A stretch of 64,000 nt of DNA, taken from assembly GCA_023213395.1 (NCBI GenBank), contig CM041465.1, positions 108,197,741 to 108,261,740 of the forward strand, written 5' to 3'. The stretch is from Cycas panzhihuaensis (lineage: Eukaryota > Cycadophyta). Every line of letters begins with the position of its first letter. Position 1 is the first letter of the stretch. The position numbers and the translations under genes were made by a program. Shown piece after piece: positions 53,900 to 64,000 of this stretch. The notes under the pieces are model-generated. The model saw only the letters and a list, made by a program, of their open reading frames with translations, was not told where the DNA came from and made no database searches.

Positions 53900-56566
53900 G
53901 GCAATTTATTTTAAAATGATGTATGACAAGCTAGTATATTAAATATTTACTCATTTTCTAAAGTTTTATTAATAGTTTTCTATAGTTTTATTAAATATTT
54001 AGCTAATTTGCTACATATGCTCCATATAATCAATATTTTTTTAGATTTATGCAGTTCTTAATGGCAGATTTAGCCCAACACTAATTTAGAGTAGCTTCAT
54101 TAAAGTTTCATTCAAATTTTTATAAGTTTTTAATTATTTTTTTATTTTTTTTTAGTTTTTTTCATAAAGCTGGTCTTTTGTAGGTTGGTGCACTTTCATC
54201 ATCGAGTGGAACTATATCAAGTGATTACTTATTTGAATCCTCTTTAAGTCCTCTCCACAGTCAAATAGATGATTAAGAACACTATCACTTCTACTTAGAG
54301 ATATAGCTCTCAGAAGTTAGCTCTCTTTTACTATTTGTTATAACCCCATAGGGCAGTTAGAAAATAATTTTTTTTTCACTTATTTCTTTTTGTATCTCAC
54401 CCTCAACAAGGTTGCACCTCCTCTTTGGGCTCTTTGGGCTATCTATCTGGTGCAGGGAACTCTCTATCAATTTGTACACATTCCTTGAAGTTATTCAACC
54501 CCTGTATGGTCTTACTAGGCATCTAATATTTGGTCAATTTTTCTAACTATTTGATCTCTCATTCAGAGATGCCTTCAAATTTATAGTCTCATGCTATACC
54601 ACTAAGCTATCCCCATAAACATTTAATCTCCATTAGAGGCATCACCTAAGAGATTTGTGTGATACACTAGCAACTTTGTTTGCCTCTTTTACACAATTTT
54701 TTTTTTTTAATACATACTCACTTATATTACCTATAACCTCTATGCCTACATTGGTGATTAAATTGATCTATATGATTAAGTATTTTTTGATCGAATCGAT
54801 CTATTTTTTGTTCCCTGGTTCATTTGTTATTCACATGATTATCTTTCATACATCTTCCTATTCAATTATTTTTTTCTAATAATATTTTAGTTTAATTAAA
54901 TCAGATTGAAATTTGCTTTCAAATCCATTCATAACCCCTTCTTAGCCCTAAATTGGTGGTTCTATTGAAGTCCATATGACCTTGGTTTAGTTATAAAAGG
55001 ATAGATTTCAAAGTTTAACAAATTATTTTTAACAATTTTGGTTTTTAAGAGATTGAGTTACTTTTCATAGTTTTTGGAGTCTAGTAGCCCCCTTTGTAGG
55101 CTAGCAGTAGGTCACATATGCTAACCAAGTGACCAAGGGCTCCAGTAAAAAGGGGCTTAAGACCCCCCCCTTCTTTATTTTTTTAATCATAACAAGTATA
55201 CTTCATTATTTTGCTAACATCCTTTTAACTAGGAGTTTATTTTTTAAATGGTTGGATCCATTAGAAAGATGACTCAATGATCTATGTATCGAAGTTGGTT
55301 TCATACTAATTTGAAGCTATTTTGTAGGTGTTTTATACTACTAAAGTCAGTTTTTATGTTTGATCCTAGTTTAAGTTTATTTCATCATTTTAAAGCAATT
55401 TATTAACTTTACTTATGTATATTTATATTATATTGATACATTAATATATTTTTAGCAAATTTCGCCTTGAATTTTAAGGCTTACATATGTTGTTTGTCTA
55501 AATATTATGTAGATTTATCCTTAAAGGCAATATTTGGACAACATTTTACAAATAAAGAGCTTTCTAACCCTTAATTTATTTTATTTTAAGCCTTCTATTT
55601 CACTTTATTTTATTTCCACTTATTCAATTTTATTTTAAGGATCATATTAAGCTCATTTTAGCTCATTTAGAGGTCATTTTATCTCATTATTAAAGCTCAT
55701 TTCAAAGTTCATTTAAAGCTCTTTTATTGCACTTTAAAGCTCATATAGAGTTCATTCTATTACATTTCAAAGCTCATTTAAAGGATCACTTTATTTCTTT
55801 TCGATTTCATAACATTTTAGAGCTCATTTATTTCATTTAGAATGCTCGTTTTATCTCATATTTATTTCATTTAGAAGGTTCATTTTATCTTATATTTATT
55901 TCATTTGAAAAGCCTATTTCATTTCATTCTTGTTATATCTTTAAAGTTACTTTTATTTGTTATTAAAAAGAACCTTATTTGTTAAATAATATCACATCTA
56001 AAATCTATTTTCACATTAAAGAGATAATTTTCTAAATGAACACCTTGTTTCTAGCCTTACAAGGGAAATAGTTAGGACCCTTGAAGTTATCACCCTATAC
56101 ATGCCCTTAGCCCAGTCATATTGGATGAAGAATGTCATTAGCTATTAGGTGTAATAGATGGTAGGATAAGGTGGAGTATCCTATCTTTTTAGAGTTGGAA
56201 GACCAGGCTAAACCTTAGGAGGGGAGTGCCTTAGTTTGAAAAGACTTCACCACTAGATCTGTCGCTAGGCATAAGTCTAACATAAGTGGATCAATAAATT
56301 AGGAGGGTCTTATACCTTCTTCTCAACCTGCATATTGAGGTATATAGAGCCTAGCACTCATGTATTGGTATATTGGGTCCCCGATTTACCAGTTATGGGT
56401 AAGCACCACTAGATAGGATAGTAACCAAAGGCTCCCCTTGGAGACCCACAAACTTAGAGCCTAACAACCTTTTAGGTAATAGGGCATATTATTTTTTAAA
56501 ATTATCCTTAGTGGGCATTTGAATATGACTTTATTTTGAAACATAATAGCTATAAACTTTAGTAAC
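53900..56566. other. AT-rich stretch with no recognised gene
   Basis: No protein domain is seen; the hydrophobic frame at 54,655-54,879 is low-complexity. It contains the AAAGCTCATTT repeat field (55,640-55,930). It may be leader of element G plus old fragments. Confidence 0.4.
55640..55930. repeat. Degenerate AAAGCTCATTT / TTATTTCATTTAGAA tandem repeats
   Basis: More than ten imperfect units: AAAGCTCATTT repeated with irregular spacers, then units of TTTATTTCATTTAGAAGGTTCA type at 55,820-55,910. Confidence 0.6.
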
Positions 56567-57731
56567 ATGATCATTCCTAAGTTTGATAGATTAAATTTTT
56601 TGAATTAGAGTAAGAGGATAAGACCCATCCTTATAGCTAAAGATATGTAGGACATTATGAAGATAGGGTATACAGAACTTGGTTAGAATACCACTAAAGT
56701 AGAAAAGTAAGCCTTTAAAGAATGTGTGAAGAAGGACAATGAAGCGTTAGTATTCATTTTTTCTACCCTAATAGATTATATCTTCCCAAGAGTTAATGAT
56801 GCATCAAAATCTAAAGAAGCATGGGACATATTATAGCTTATCTATGAAGGAGTAGCCTCATCAAAACTCTAAACCTTAAGGAGTAGATTTGAAAACTTGA
56901 AGATGTTACCTAATGAGACCATAAATAAGTTTATAACAAAAGTTTAAGACATTATGAATCAAATTAGATCTCTTAGAAAATCCCTTACTGGATAAAGGGT
57001 TATGGAATGGATACTTAGGTGTATTGGTGAAGCTAAAGGTTTTAGATGGTAGCCACAAGTATAGAGGTCTCTAAGGACCTAAGTTCCTTGAAGATTGAAT
57101 AATTGAGTACCATGTTGAAGAAAAGAAAAGTAACAATGAATCCTTAGAATATATCTTTGCAACAAAGGCTAAAATCAAATCTAATACCTAAGTTGAAAGC
57201 TTAAGGATAAGGAATCAATCCCTAAGGGGGAGAGATAGGAATCCTAGATAAACGGCACACTAAGAGAATCATCCTAGACATCGAGATCCTCATCAAAGGA
57301 ATTAATAAGCTAATCAAAGATACCCAAGTCAACATAGATATCAAAGTCAAGAAAAACATCAAGAAGCTAGCCAATGTTGTTATAATTGCCAAGGCCATAG
57401 CAGTTTTCAAAGGCCGAATTTAAGTTATCTAAGTAATAAATAAAGAGGAAATTAAGGCCTATACTTGGAAAGGATAAGGACACCCTTCATGGATAGAGGA
57501 ACCCTTAGAAGTAGGAGTTTAAGTCAAAGAGAAAGGGATCCTATCCATTGTACCTATTGTCACAATGCTAGCCATACTGAAGATAGATGTTTTACTAAAA
57601 ATAACCCTCTAATAAGAGGAAGTGTTATTATGGTCATTAAAAATAAAGAAGAAGATTATTGGTATATAGACTCCATATGCTCCACACATATTATTGTAAA
57701 AAGAGATGCAATGATGATAGGTACCCAATAG
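56567..57731 (+). pseudogene. Ty1/copia gag and protease start (element G), interrupted by H
   Basis: MIIPKFDRLNFLN, FSTLIDYIFPRVNDASKSKE, AWDIL, SRFENLKMLPNETINKFITK and MNQIRSLRKSL form a copia gag. A first knuckle-like CCYNCQGHSS follows (about 57,372). At 57,562-57,603 CTYCHNASHTEDRC is a complete C-x2-C-x4-H-x4-C knuckle. DYWYIDSICSTHII (about 57,655) is the protease active site, usually D-S-G-A-S; here D-S-I-C-S. It stops at 57,731 where element H sequence begins. Many stops; not functional. Confidence 0.68.
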
Positions 57732-58412
57732 AATTAGAATTTTTGGAAAAGAATCTTGTAATCTCTCAAAACTAGTTGTGTATGAGCGCCAACATTACAT
57801 GCTTCGAACATAGGCACTAACATATATGAATGAAATATCCACATAAAATCACATATAAACATACCATCAGTATTGACTATGTCTCCTATATGTGGCTTGA
57901 TAGGCTTGAAGTAGATAAGCAGGATCTTCACCTTGCCATGGCGGCTTGGATGTAACATTGCTCTGATACCATGTTAGAAATAGAGATAACAAGATTACTT
58001 TGATACCATGTTAAAAATATGAAGATGATGCAATAATGTAAACTCATGAGTATAAAACATCAAACATATAAAGTAAACATCATCAAACATAATTATCACC
58101 ACAACACACCAAGATTTATATGTGGAAAACCCAATGTGGGAAAAACCATAAGAGAAGGTGGAGTTAGGACTCCGCTTATGATCATAAGGATTACATCTTT
58201 CTCCTGTCTCATTTCTCTCAATTTCTTTAGTGGTGAGAGTACAAATATATACTAATAATCACCTCATGAGTAGCCTATCACATATAATGACTTGTTACAT
58301 CATCTAATAGTCGGATAGCATGGATATGCATGTATCTCACATATCTCGAAGTAGGTGAATGGTGGGAAGTATATGTGTACAATGGACCCATATTAAATAT
58401 TATGTTTTAACA
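57732..58412 (-). mobile_element. Element H: minus-strand copia-type LTR with leader (partial)
   Basis: LTR at 58,009-58,412 (404 bp, TG...CA; TGTTAAAACATAAT at its outer end). On the minus strand the LTR is followed by TGGTATCAAAG-type PBS at about 57,998-58,008, a second PBS-LTR boundary copy at 57,962-57,980, and a leader to 57,732. No gag or pol follows, so the element is truncated. It interrupts element G. Confidence 0.6.
57962..58018 (-). repeat. Duplicated PBS-LTR boundary, element H
   Basis: CTCTGATACCATGTTAGAAAT and TTTGATACCATGTTAAAAAT occur 37 bp apart, so that the PBS/LTR junction is present twice. Either could be the active junction of its source element. Confidence 0.6.
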
Positions 58413-60362
58413 CAATTAATGAAAGGACTCAAGCGAGCATGGTAATCTAACTAATACGACAAGTAAGACTTAGTCTTAGGGAATGATTGTATACTAGTGT
58501 TGCAACCTCCTCTAAAATCCACCTAAAGTAGAATTCATACCAAGTAGGTTTTGATTACGATTAAGACCATAGTAGGTCCACATAACTAGATCCAAAGGTC
58601 CTAAATGGCCTACATGTAGGGACCCAACCTATAAACTTTAAGTAGGGATGAGGCTATCATGCAACCTACCCTAGATGCTAAGAAGGTGGTAGTAGATATA
58701 CTCCCTTTATATGTATTTTATTTTAGAATTTTTTTATTTTCTTTTTCTTTTTCTTTTTTCTTTTTTCTTTTTTTTGGCTTCATGGGAGTATAGATATATA
58801 TAGTCACTTAGGTAGTGCAAGGTAGGTGCAAAGGTAAATCAAACCATGGTCATGTTAAGAGAGATGTCATATCAGCTATGATTTAATAGAGAGTACAACC
58901 AAACCATAAGTGATTAATTAGGAGGGCCAAATTATGGGATGTAATGGGTAAGTCTTGTAATAATCCTGAGTGTCCATTGCAGGGCATGCATGGAATGGGG
59001 CCCTTAGGTTAGTCACAATAGAGAACCAAGACATCTAATTATAGAAAGGGCCAAACAAAAAATACAAAAGGCTCATGTATGAGCTATAGATGAAGTGGAA
59101 TGATGCTTAGGCAAAACTAGGATGATAAAAGAAGGCCATAAGCTAAAAGAATAATGTTCTATGAGTAGGATAGTATACAAATAAAACTAGCAAGGGGGGA
59201 GCCAATGCCACTTAAAAGGCTCAATCAATAACCAAGATGATGATAAAGGGAGACCTACAAGATGACAACATGATTAGGGGGAGGTCAAAACTACAAGTGA
59301 CTAGACCAAGGGTGCAATAGGTGTATAAAAAAGTAATTTCAAAAAGTAGTGAAGGTCATAAGGATAATAGGAAAATGGGAGTAAAGTAATACTTAATACA
59401 TAATGGGCTAGGGTGTAGACAAAATGAGTGACTAAATGGAGAAATCATCCTCTGGACTATAAACATTGATATGGGATGAGATGAGTCACTTGAAAGTGTA
59501 AAAGAGTCTATCTCTGGATGATGTAAAGTCATCAATGTCATGTACTAATGATGAAAAAATGTGCTAAATATTAGGCCTAAAATACTAAGAGTTAGGTGAC
59601 CTGGAAATGATGTAATCGAGGGTGGGGTGTTAAAGGATGACCATGGTGATAACAAGATCCCAAGGGAAGAAGCAGGAGATAGATTTGTATAGTCAAGTTT
59701 CTTATAGTTTTTTATTTTATTTTTATAGTCAAGTGTTAGGATTTCAAGAGAAACCTAATTCCATCAAATATTCCTTATCTTTCTTGAGCTTTCCATACAT
59801 AAATAGATTGTCAGATTATCATGTGGATGGAGTTGTTAGGTCCATATTATTGAGATAGACATAGTATGCCTTGATCTAATAAGAAGATTTTCCCCATCTA
59901 TTTTATTTTCTTATTTTTATCAACTCATACTTTTTGTAGGTGGGCAGTGCCTATTTAGTAAAATATGGCCAAATAGGGCCTAATTTAAGCCCCATTTAAG
60001 GGCAAACTAGGGTAATTCAATGCCCTGGTCTTAATGGGTATGTTATTCAACCCAAATTCTATTTGCTTTATTGATTATTTTAGTTTTTTAGGGAGATTTA
60101 TATATACCATAGATATTATCACGATACCACAAATTCCTTCAGGAACTATTCACAGTACCACATTAAAGATTATAGTACCATAACGATCTTTATAGTACTA
60201 GAAAAATACCTTTGCTATTAAGATTACTTATTAAATATTTTTTGTTTTCTTCCAAAAATACCTCTAGAAATTGGTTTATCAATCTATTAGTTGGTACAGG
60301 ATGAGCCTGAATATAGGGTGACTAATATGGTTGACTTAATATGCTTGTTTACAGGCTGTTTC
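58413..60362. other. Stretch without recognised gene
   Basis: No protein family could be recognised. It has a pyrimidine tract (58,712-58,776) and, near 59,930-60,200, GTGCCTATTTAG... and an AAAGAT...ATCTTT hairpin that may be the decayed upstream region of the PMD copy that follows. The plus-strand 73-codon frame at 59,637 is not supported by any motif. Confidence 0.4.
58712..58776. repeat. Polypyrimidine low-complexity tract
   Basis: A TTTTTCTTTTTCTTTTTTCTTT-type run (shown shortened as CTTTTTCTTTTTC); no further meaning is evident. Confidence 0.7.
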
Positions 60363-62130
60363 TATGATTGAAAATCATAAAAACATAGATATGTCAATGT
60401 AGGGGCTAGTTAATTTGATGACAACACATGATAAGGATATGTTTAGGTGAGGTGGACAATTATAAATGGTGTTGATACATTAGTATGTATTATGTCAAGC
60501 TTTATTAGTGGATATTATGTCCCAATGGGACTAGAGGAGGTAGGTATTCCATGTATCTAACATGAGGGATATCATAATTATAGTTAGTGATGTGAGATAT
60601 ATACTAGGGATATTAATGAGGGTAGCACCTCTTAAGTTGGGGATTCTACCTAACACTAAGGATGCACACAAGGCTCCAACTATTTATTTCTATGGTAGAA
60701 GCCATTTAGATTGGTGAGAGGGGAGTATTAGAAAGATCATGGTGGCTAACATTTGTCATATGAGGAAGTTGATCACCTTTACTAATTCATTCTAGATATC
60801 CTAGAGAAAGAACTATAGGGATGTGCTAGGTTGGTGAATGAATAGTGCCTGCTATCATAAGGAAAGAGAGAGATTAGACTAGGTAGCCCTTGTAGTGACC
60901 AACATTCAAGCCCAGTTAGACTAGATTAGGGTGGCAGGTCACAGAGGTTTCACATATTATTTAGTACTCTAGTGTTGGATTTTTTACCACTTCCATATAA
61001 AGGGGCCTATAGGTGAGCTGCAACTAGTAGCACTTGGGGGACCCCTTATACATAAATGGTCCTCTTGGTTTTAGAGCCTATGAGAGACATAGTAGGTTAG
61101 GCATATGGTTAATGCTAACTTATTGGGCCTTTTGACTTTGGATAATTAGGCTAGGCATCTATATTAAGGGGTCCACTAGGATAGTCATGAAAAGGGTAAG
61201 AGAGCCATAATATGACTAACGATGGAGGTTAGAGAGGATGTGGGAGATGGAGATGAGGTTATTGAGGCCAAGCAGGATGAGCCATATGATGTTGGAATGG
61301 ACAGAGAGGGAGTTGGCTAGGCTACTATAGTAGCATAAGGGGAGGCACCTCCTAGAGGTAGTACCTTTTGGTACCTAATTTTTAGTCTATTTTAGTTTAT
61401 ACTATATATTAAATTTCTTATATACATGCTCATTATTAATACATAAGCATGCTTTATTAGGAAGTGAGGGTCTTACAATGGAGTTTATTTATTGCATCAT
61501 CACTAAGATCATCCCCCTAGTATATATGGAGGGCCAACCTCCCATAGTTGATAGTGGAGAGCCAATGTTAATATGTTTATATATGGCAATTTTTATCCCT
61601 TTGATGTAGGTCATAGAGATGTGTGTAGTAGAGATGTATGAGCTCCAACCTAATATGGATCAACTCTAGGTACAGAGGGACTAGTTTTAGCCAGAGAACG
61701 ACTGATTACAAGTGGAGAGGGACTACTTACAGTCTTGGGTTAGGGAGTTAGAGGTATATGGAGGTGGGGATAAGCTCCTAGTCCTAGTAGCTCCTTTAAA
61801 GATGGTTCTTGGAGCTCAAACTCATATTATAGAGTTACGTGGATAACTCAAGGAGGTTTAAAGTCACCTAGATAAGGTATGGAACCAGGTTGAGGAGGTT
61901 CGAGGCTGTTTAGAGGAGGTACGAGAGGAGGTGGAATATCTTCATCAAGAGGAGAATCTCTAATCTTGTTATAACCAACTAGTAGATTAGAACATACCCC
62001 ATTTATCGTAGAGTTAGAACACAACTATCATATATCATTAGCTAAGGGATGAGGAGAGTGAGGTAGGGCCTTCAGAATGACCAAGGCATAGTTTAGGAGG
62101 TACTTAGATACTAGAGGGAAGGAGGCCTTG
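60363..62130 (+). pseudogene. Decayed plant-mobile-domain gene (copy K)
   Basis: A single frame from about 60,363 to 61,000 aligns with the antisense gene of element A without a frameshift: TTHDKDMFR, ALLVDIMSQWD*RR*VFH, VAPLKLGILPNTKDAHKAP, MRKLITFTNSF*IS*RKNYR and GW*MNSACYHKERERLD*V. Stops sit where A has Arg, Trp or Gln, and are transitions. A charged coiled-coil-like part (KMVLGAQTHIIELRG, then SHLDKVWNQVEEVRGCLEEV, about 61,800-61,960) corresponds to the second exon. An AT-rich piece at about 61,370-61,490 may be the intron. If this belonged to a Tat element, that element would be in the minus strand. Confidence 0.65.
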
Positions 62131-62469
62131 ATGGAACAAAGGGAAAGAGGGAGTAAGAAGAATGAATGAGAGAGTAAACCATTGATCCAATATAATTATA
62201 GTGTTGATGAATACTAGAGTCTTTAGACCTTATAGATAAATAGGTAGGATGTGAGTAAGATGTGGCATGCCACTCAACATCCACCTTTGATTGCCACTAA
62301 AAAAATATTAGAATGGATTCTATAAATATCTAACAAGATATGGCTAGGGTCTAACATAGAGCTTTTATGATATCTCTATCAATGTCTAGGTTATCTCCCT
62401 AATGTGGGCAATTAACCCTAAGTAGATACAAGTCCCAATAGGTATTATTTTAATATTTCACCCCTATAA
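62131..62469. other. Junction between PMD copy and copia element; no gene
   Basis: No gene is seen. ATTTCACCCCTATAATATCC at 62,456-62,475 lies near the end of the copia pol to the right; the 3' LTR of that element should be here but cannot be delimited without its partner. Confidence 0.35.
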
Positions 62470-64000
62470 TATCCATTTGGGGAGACTCCAAGTTTATCCA
62501 TTAATTTGATAAACATTATCTTTCTAAGTTCCTTTGTGAATATATATGCCACTTGATCTTCTATGTTGTAATAGACCAATTTAAGCTTACCTTGTTATAC
62601 CAATTCTCTAATAAAGTGATGATGTATTTTAATGCGGTTTGTATTTCCATGAAACACTAAATTCTAAGTTATATAAATTGTGCTTTGATTGTCACAAATA
62701 ATTTGAGTGGAACTAACCTATTCCTCCTATAAATCTTGTAGCAACCTTCTAAGCCAAACTATTTCATATGCCCTTACTTTAATTGCTTTATACTCTACTT
62801 CTATAATAGATAGAGATATCGTGGCATATTTCTTTGAACTCCATACAACTACAACTGAACTGAAACTAAATGTATAACTAGAGGTAGATTCCCTATTGTC
62901 TACACAACCTGCCCAGTTTAAGTCTATATATACAACTAATTTATATTCTCCTAATGACATATAATATAATCCATATCCAATTGCATATTTTAGATACCTA
63001 AGAATTCGTTTAATTGCTTATTAATGTTTTACTTTAGGCTCATATATGAATCTAGAAACCATACTAAATACATATATGATATTTGGTCAAGTTGAAGTTA
63101 AGTAAATTAAATTCCTAATCAATTACTTATAAAGTATAAGATCAACTAATTTTGATTCCTCAAACTTAGATAACTTCATCTGAACTACTATTGGAGTTGC
63201 AAGTGGCTTGCAACTACTCATGTTAAGCTTGTGTAATAAGTCTATTGTGTATTTCCTTTAAGAGATAAATATCCTATTTTTATCTTGACAAACTTCTATA
63301 CCTAAGAAGTAATGTATTAGTCTTAAGTCTATCATCTCAAATTCCTTATACATATCCTTTTAAATCTTTGGGACAAGTAAATATCATTCCTAGTATATAC
63401 TAGGTCATCAACACCTAAGCCCATACTAAGTATGGAGCTTCCTTCTATCTTAATGATTTGATTGACTCATTTGGAATCCCTTATCCTTAAAGTATTTGAC
63501 GATTCTATAATGCCATGCTCTAGGTGCTTTCTTAAGTCCATATAAGGCCTTTTTAAGTTTATAGAACTTGTTTTCTTTTCCTTTTACTTTAAAACATTTT
63601 GGTTGTTAAACATATATTTCTTCATCTATATAACCATTTAAGAAAGTAGTTTTAACATCCATTTAGTGAACTATCCAACCTTGTTATGTAGCTAGATCCA
63701 TCATCAATCTAATTCTTTCTAGCCTTGCAATTGGTGAAATAGTTTCATTATAATCTATACCCTCAATCTGAGCATAACCCTTAGCAACTAACCTTACTTT
63801 ATACTTGTCAATTATTCCATGTAACTTATACTTGGTCTTATAGACCCATTTAGTTCCAATTATATTCTTGTTTGGTGGCAGATCCACTAACTCTTGTGTA
63901 TCATTTTTTATTAAGGCATTGTATTTATCTTTCATTGCTTACTTCAATTCATTCTAAGTATTAACCTCTTCAAAGTTACAAGGCTCACTAGACTTCATAA
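62470..64000 (-). pseudogene. pol: Ty1/copia reverse transcriptase and RNase H (element I), runs off window
   Basis: Minus strand. RT: MKDKYNALIKNDTQELVDLP, GTKWVYKTKYKLHGIIDKYK, VRLVAKGYAQIEGIDYNETI (63,935-63,690), MDVKTTFLNGYIDEEIYV (about 63,660; first catalytic Asp), KLKKALYGLKKAPRAWHY and LGVDDLVYTRND (about 63,410; the D-D pair). RNase H: VYIDLNWAGCVDNRESTSSY (62,930), VWSSKKYATISLSIIEVEYK (catalytic Glu, about 62,800), ICDNQSTIYITQNLVFHGNT (about 62,690) and HHFIRELVQQGKLKLVYYNI. The catalytic acidic residues are mostly present, but frameshifts (about 63,670, 63,000, 62,725) and stops break it. Integrase and gag lie beyond 64,000. Confidence 0.8.

Noticed and set aside
54655-54879. 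Hydrophobic 74-codon protein
   Set aside because: AT-rich low-complexity sequence produces such frames by chance; no homologous segment or start context supports it.
55640-55930. CRISPR-like array
   Set aside because: Units are irregular, spacers are not of constant size, and the setting is a plant retroelement region.
1-64000. Host genes, rRNA or tRNA genes
   Set aside because: No conserved protein family outside transposons and no tRNA-like cloverleaf or rRNA segment was recognised; the only tRNA-related sequences are primer binding sites.

Overview
This is a gene-poor, transposon-saturated stretch of nuclear DNA from a plant, probably one with a large genome. I see no host gene, rRNA, tRNA gene, CRISPR array or prokaryotic operon. 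Nearly everything recognisable is an LTR retrotransposon. The left ~46 kb is a nest of one Ty3/gypsy family of the Tat/Ogre type. Evidence for that is LTRs of about 2.5-2.7 kb, a PBS beginning TGGCGACTGTACTGG, a CHHC gag knuckle, a D-N-G-S protease, a second RNase H near the 3' LTR and an antisense plant-mobile-domain gene. The exact species cannot be read from the sequence.

Layout of the nest, called E, A, B and D here. Element E (minus) enters at 45,842 and runs leftward to 36,956. There it is interrupted, inside its antisense gene, by element A (plus; from before base 1 to 36,955). A is itself interrupted twice: in gag by element B (plus; 4,361-16,446) and just upstream of the RT region by element D (minus; 18,345-29,099). 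A's pieces rejoin correctly across both insertions (4,358 to 16,447, and 18,344 to 29,100). E sits in the gag/protease part of a decayed Ty1/copia element (45,843-47,403).

How the family is organised: 5' LTR, PBS, gag with protease in one frame, protease-RT linker, [RT-RNase H-integrase core missing in all four], integrase C-terminus, an untranslated stretch, an antisense intron-containing gene encoding a plant mobile domain (PMD) plus a coiled-coil exon, a short intergenic block with a TATA-like palindrome and perfect hairpins, a sense archaeal-type RNase H, then the 3' LTR. All four copies lack the RT catalytic core. B and D share exactly the same deletion junction, whereas A and E have different ones. 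The copies therefore look like non-autonomous derivatives of an autonomous relative outside the window.

The right part (45.8-64 kb) is more AT-rich and older. It holds a decayed gypsy pol (48.6-49.7 and 53.0-53.7 kb) split by a 3.3-kb gag-only LTR element with 230-bp LTRs and about 100-bp flanking direct repeats. It also holds a plus-strand copia gag/protease (56.6-57.7 kb) broken by a minus-strand copia LTR (58.0-58.4 kb), a strongly decayed copy of the PMD gene (60.4-62.1 kb), and a minus-strand copia RT-RNase H (62.5-64 kb) that runs off the end.

The most interesting signals are the antisense spliced PMD gene with its paired intergenic module, a conserved 45-46-nt splice-bounded mini-exon inside the LTRs of all four elements, the recurrent loss of the RT-integrase core, and the unusually long target duplication around the gag-only element.
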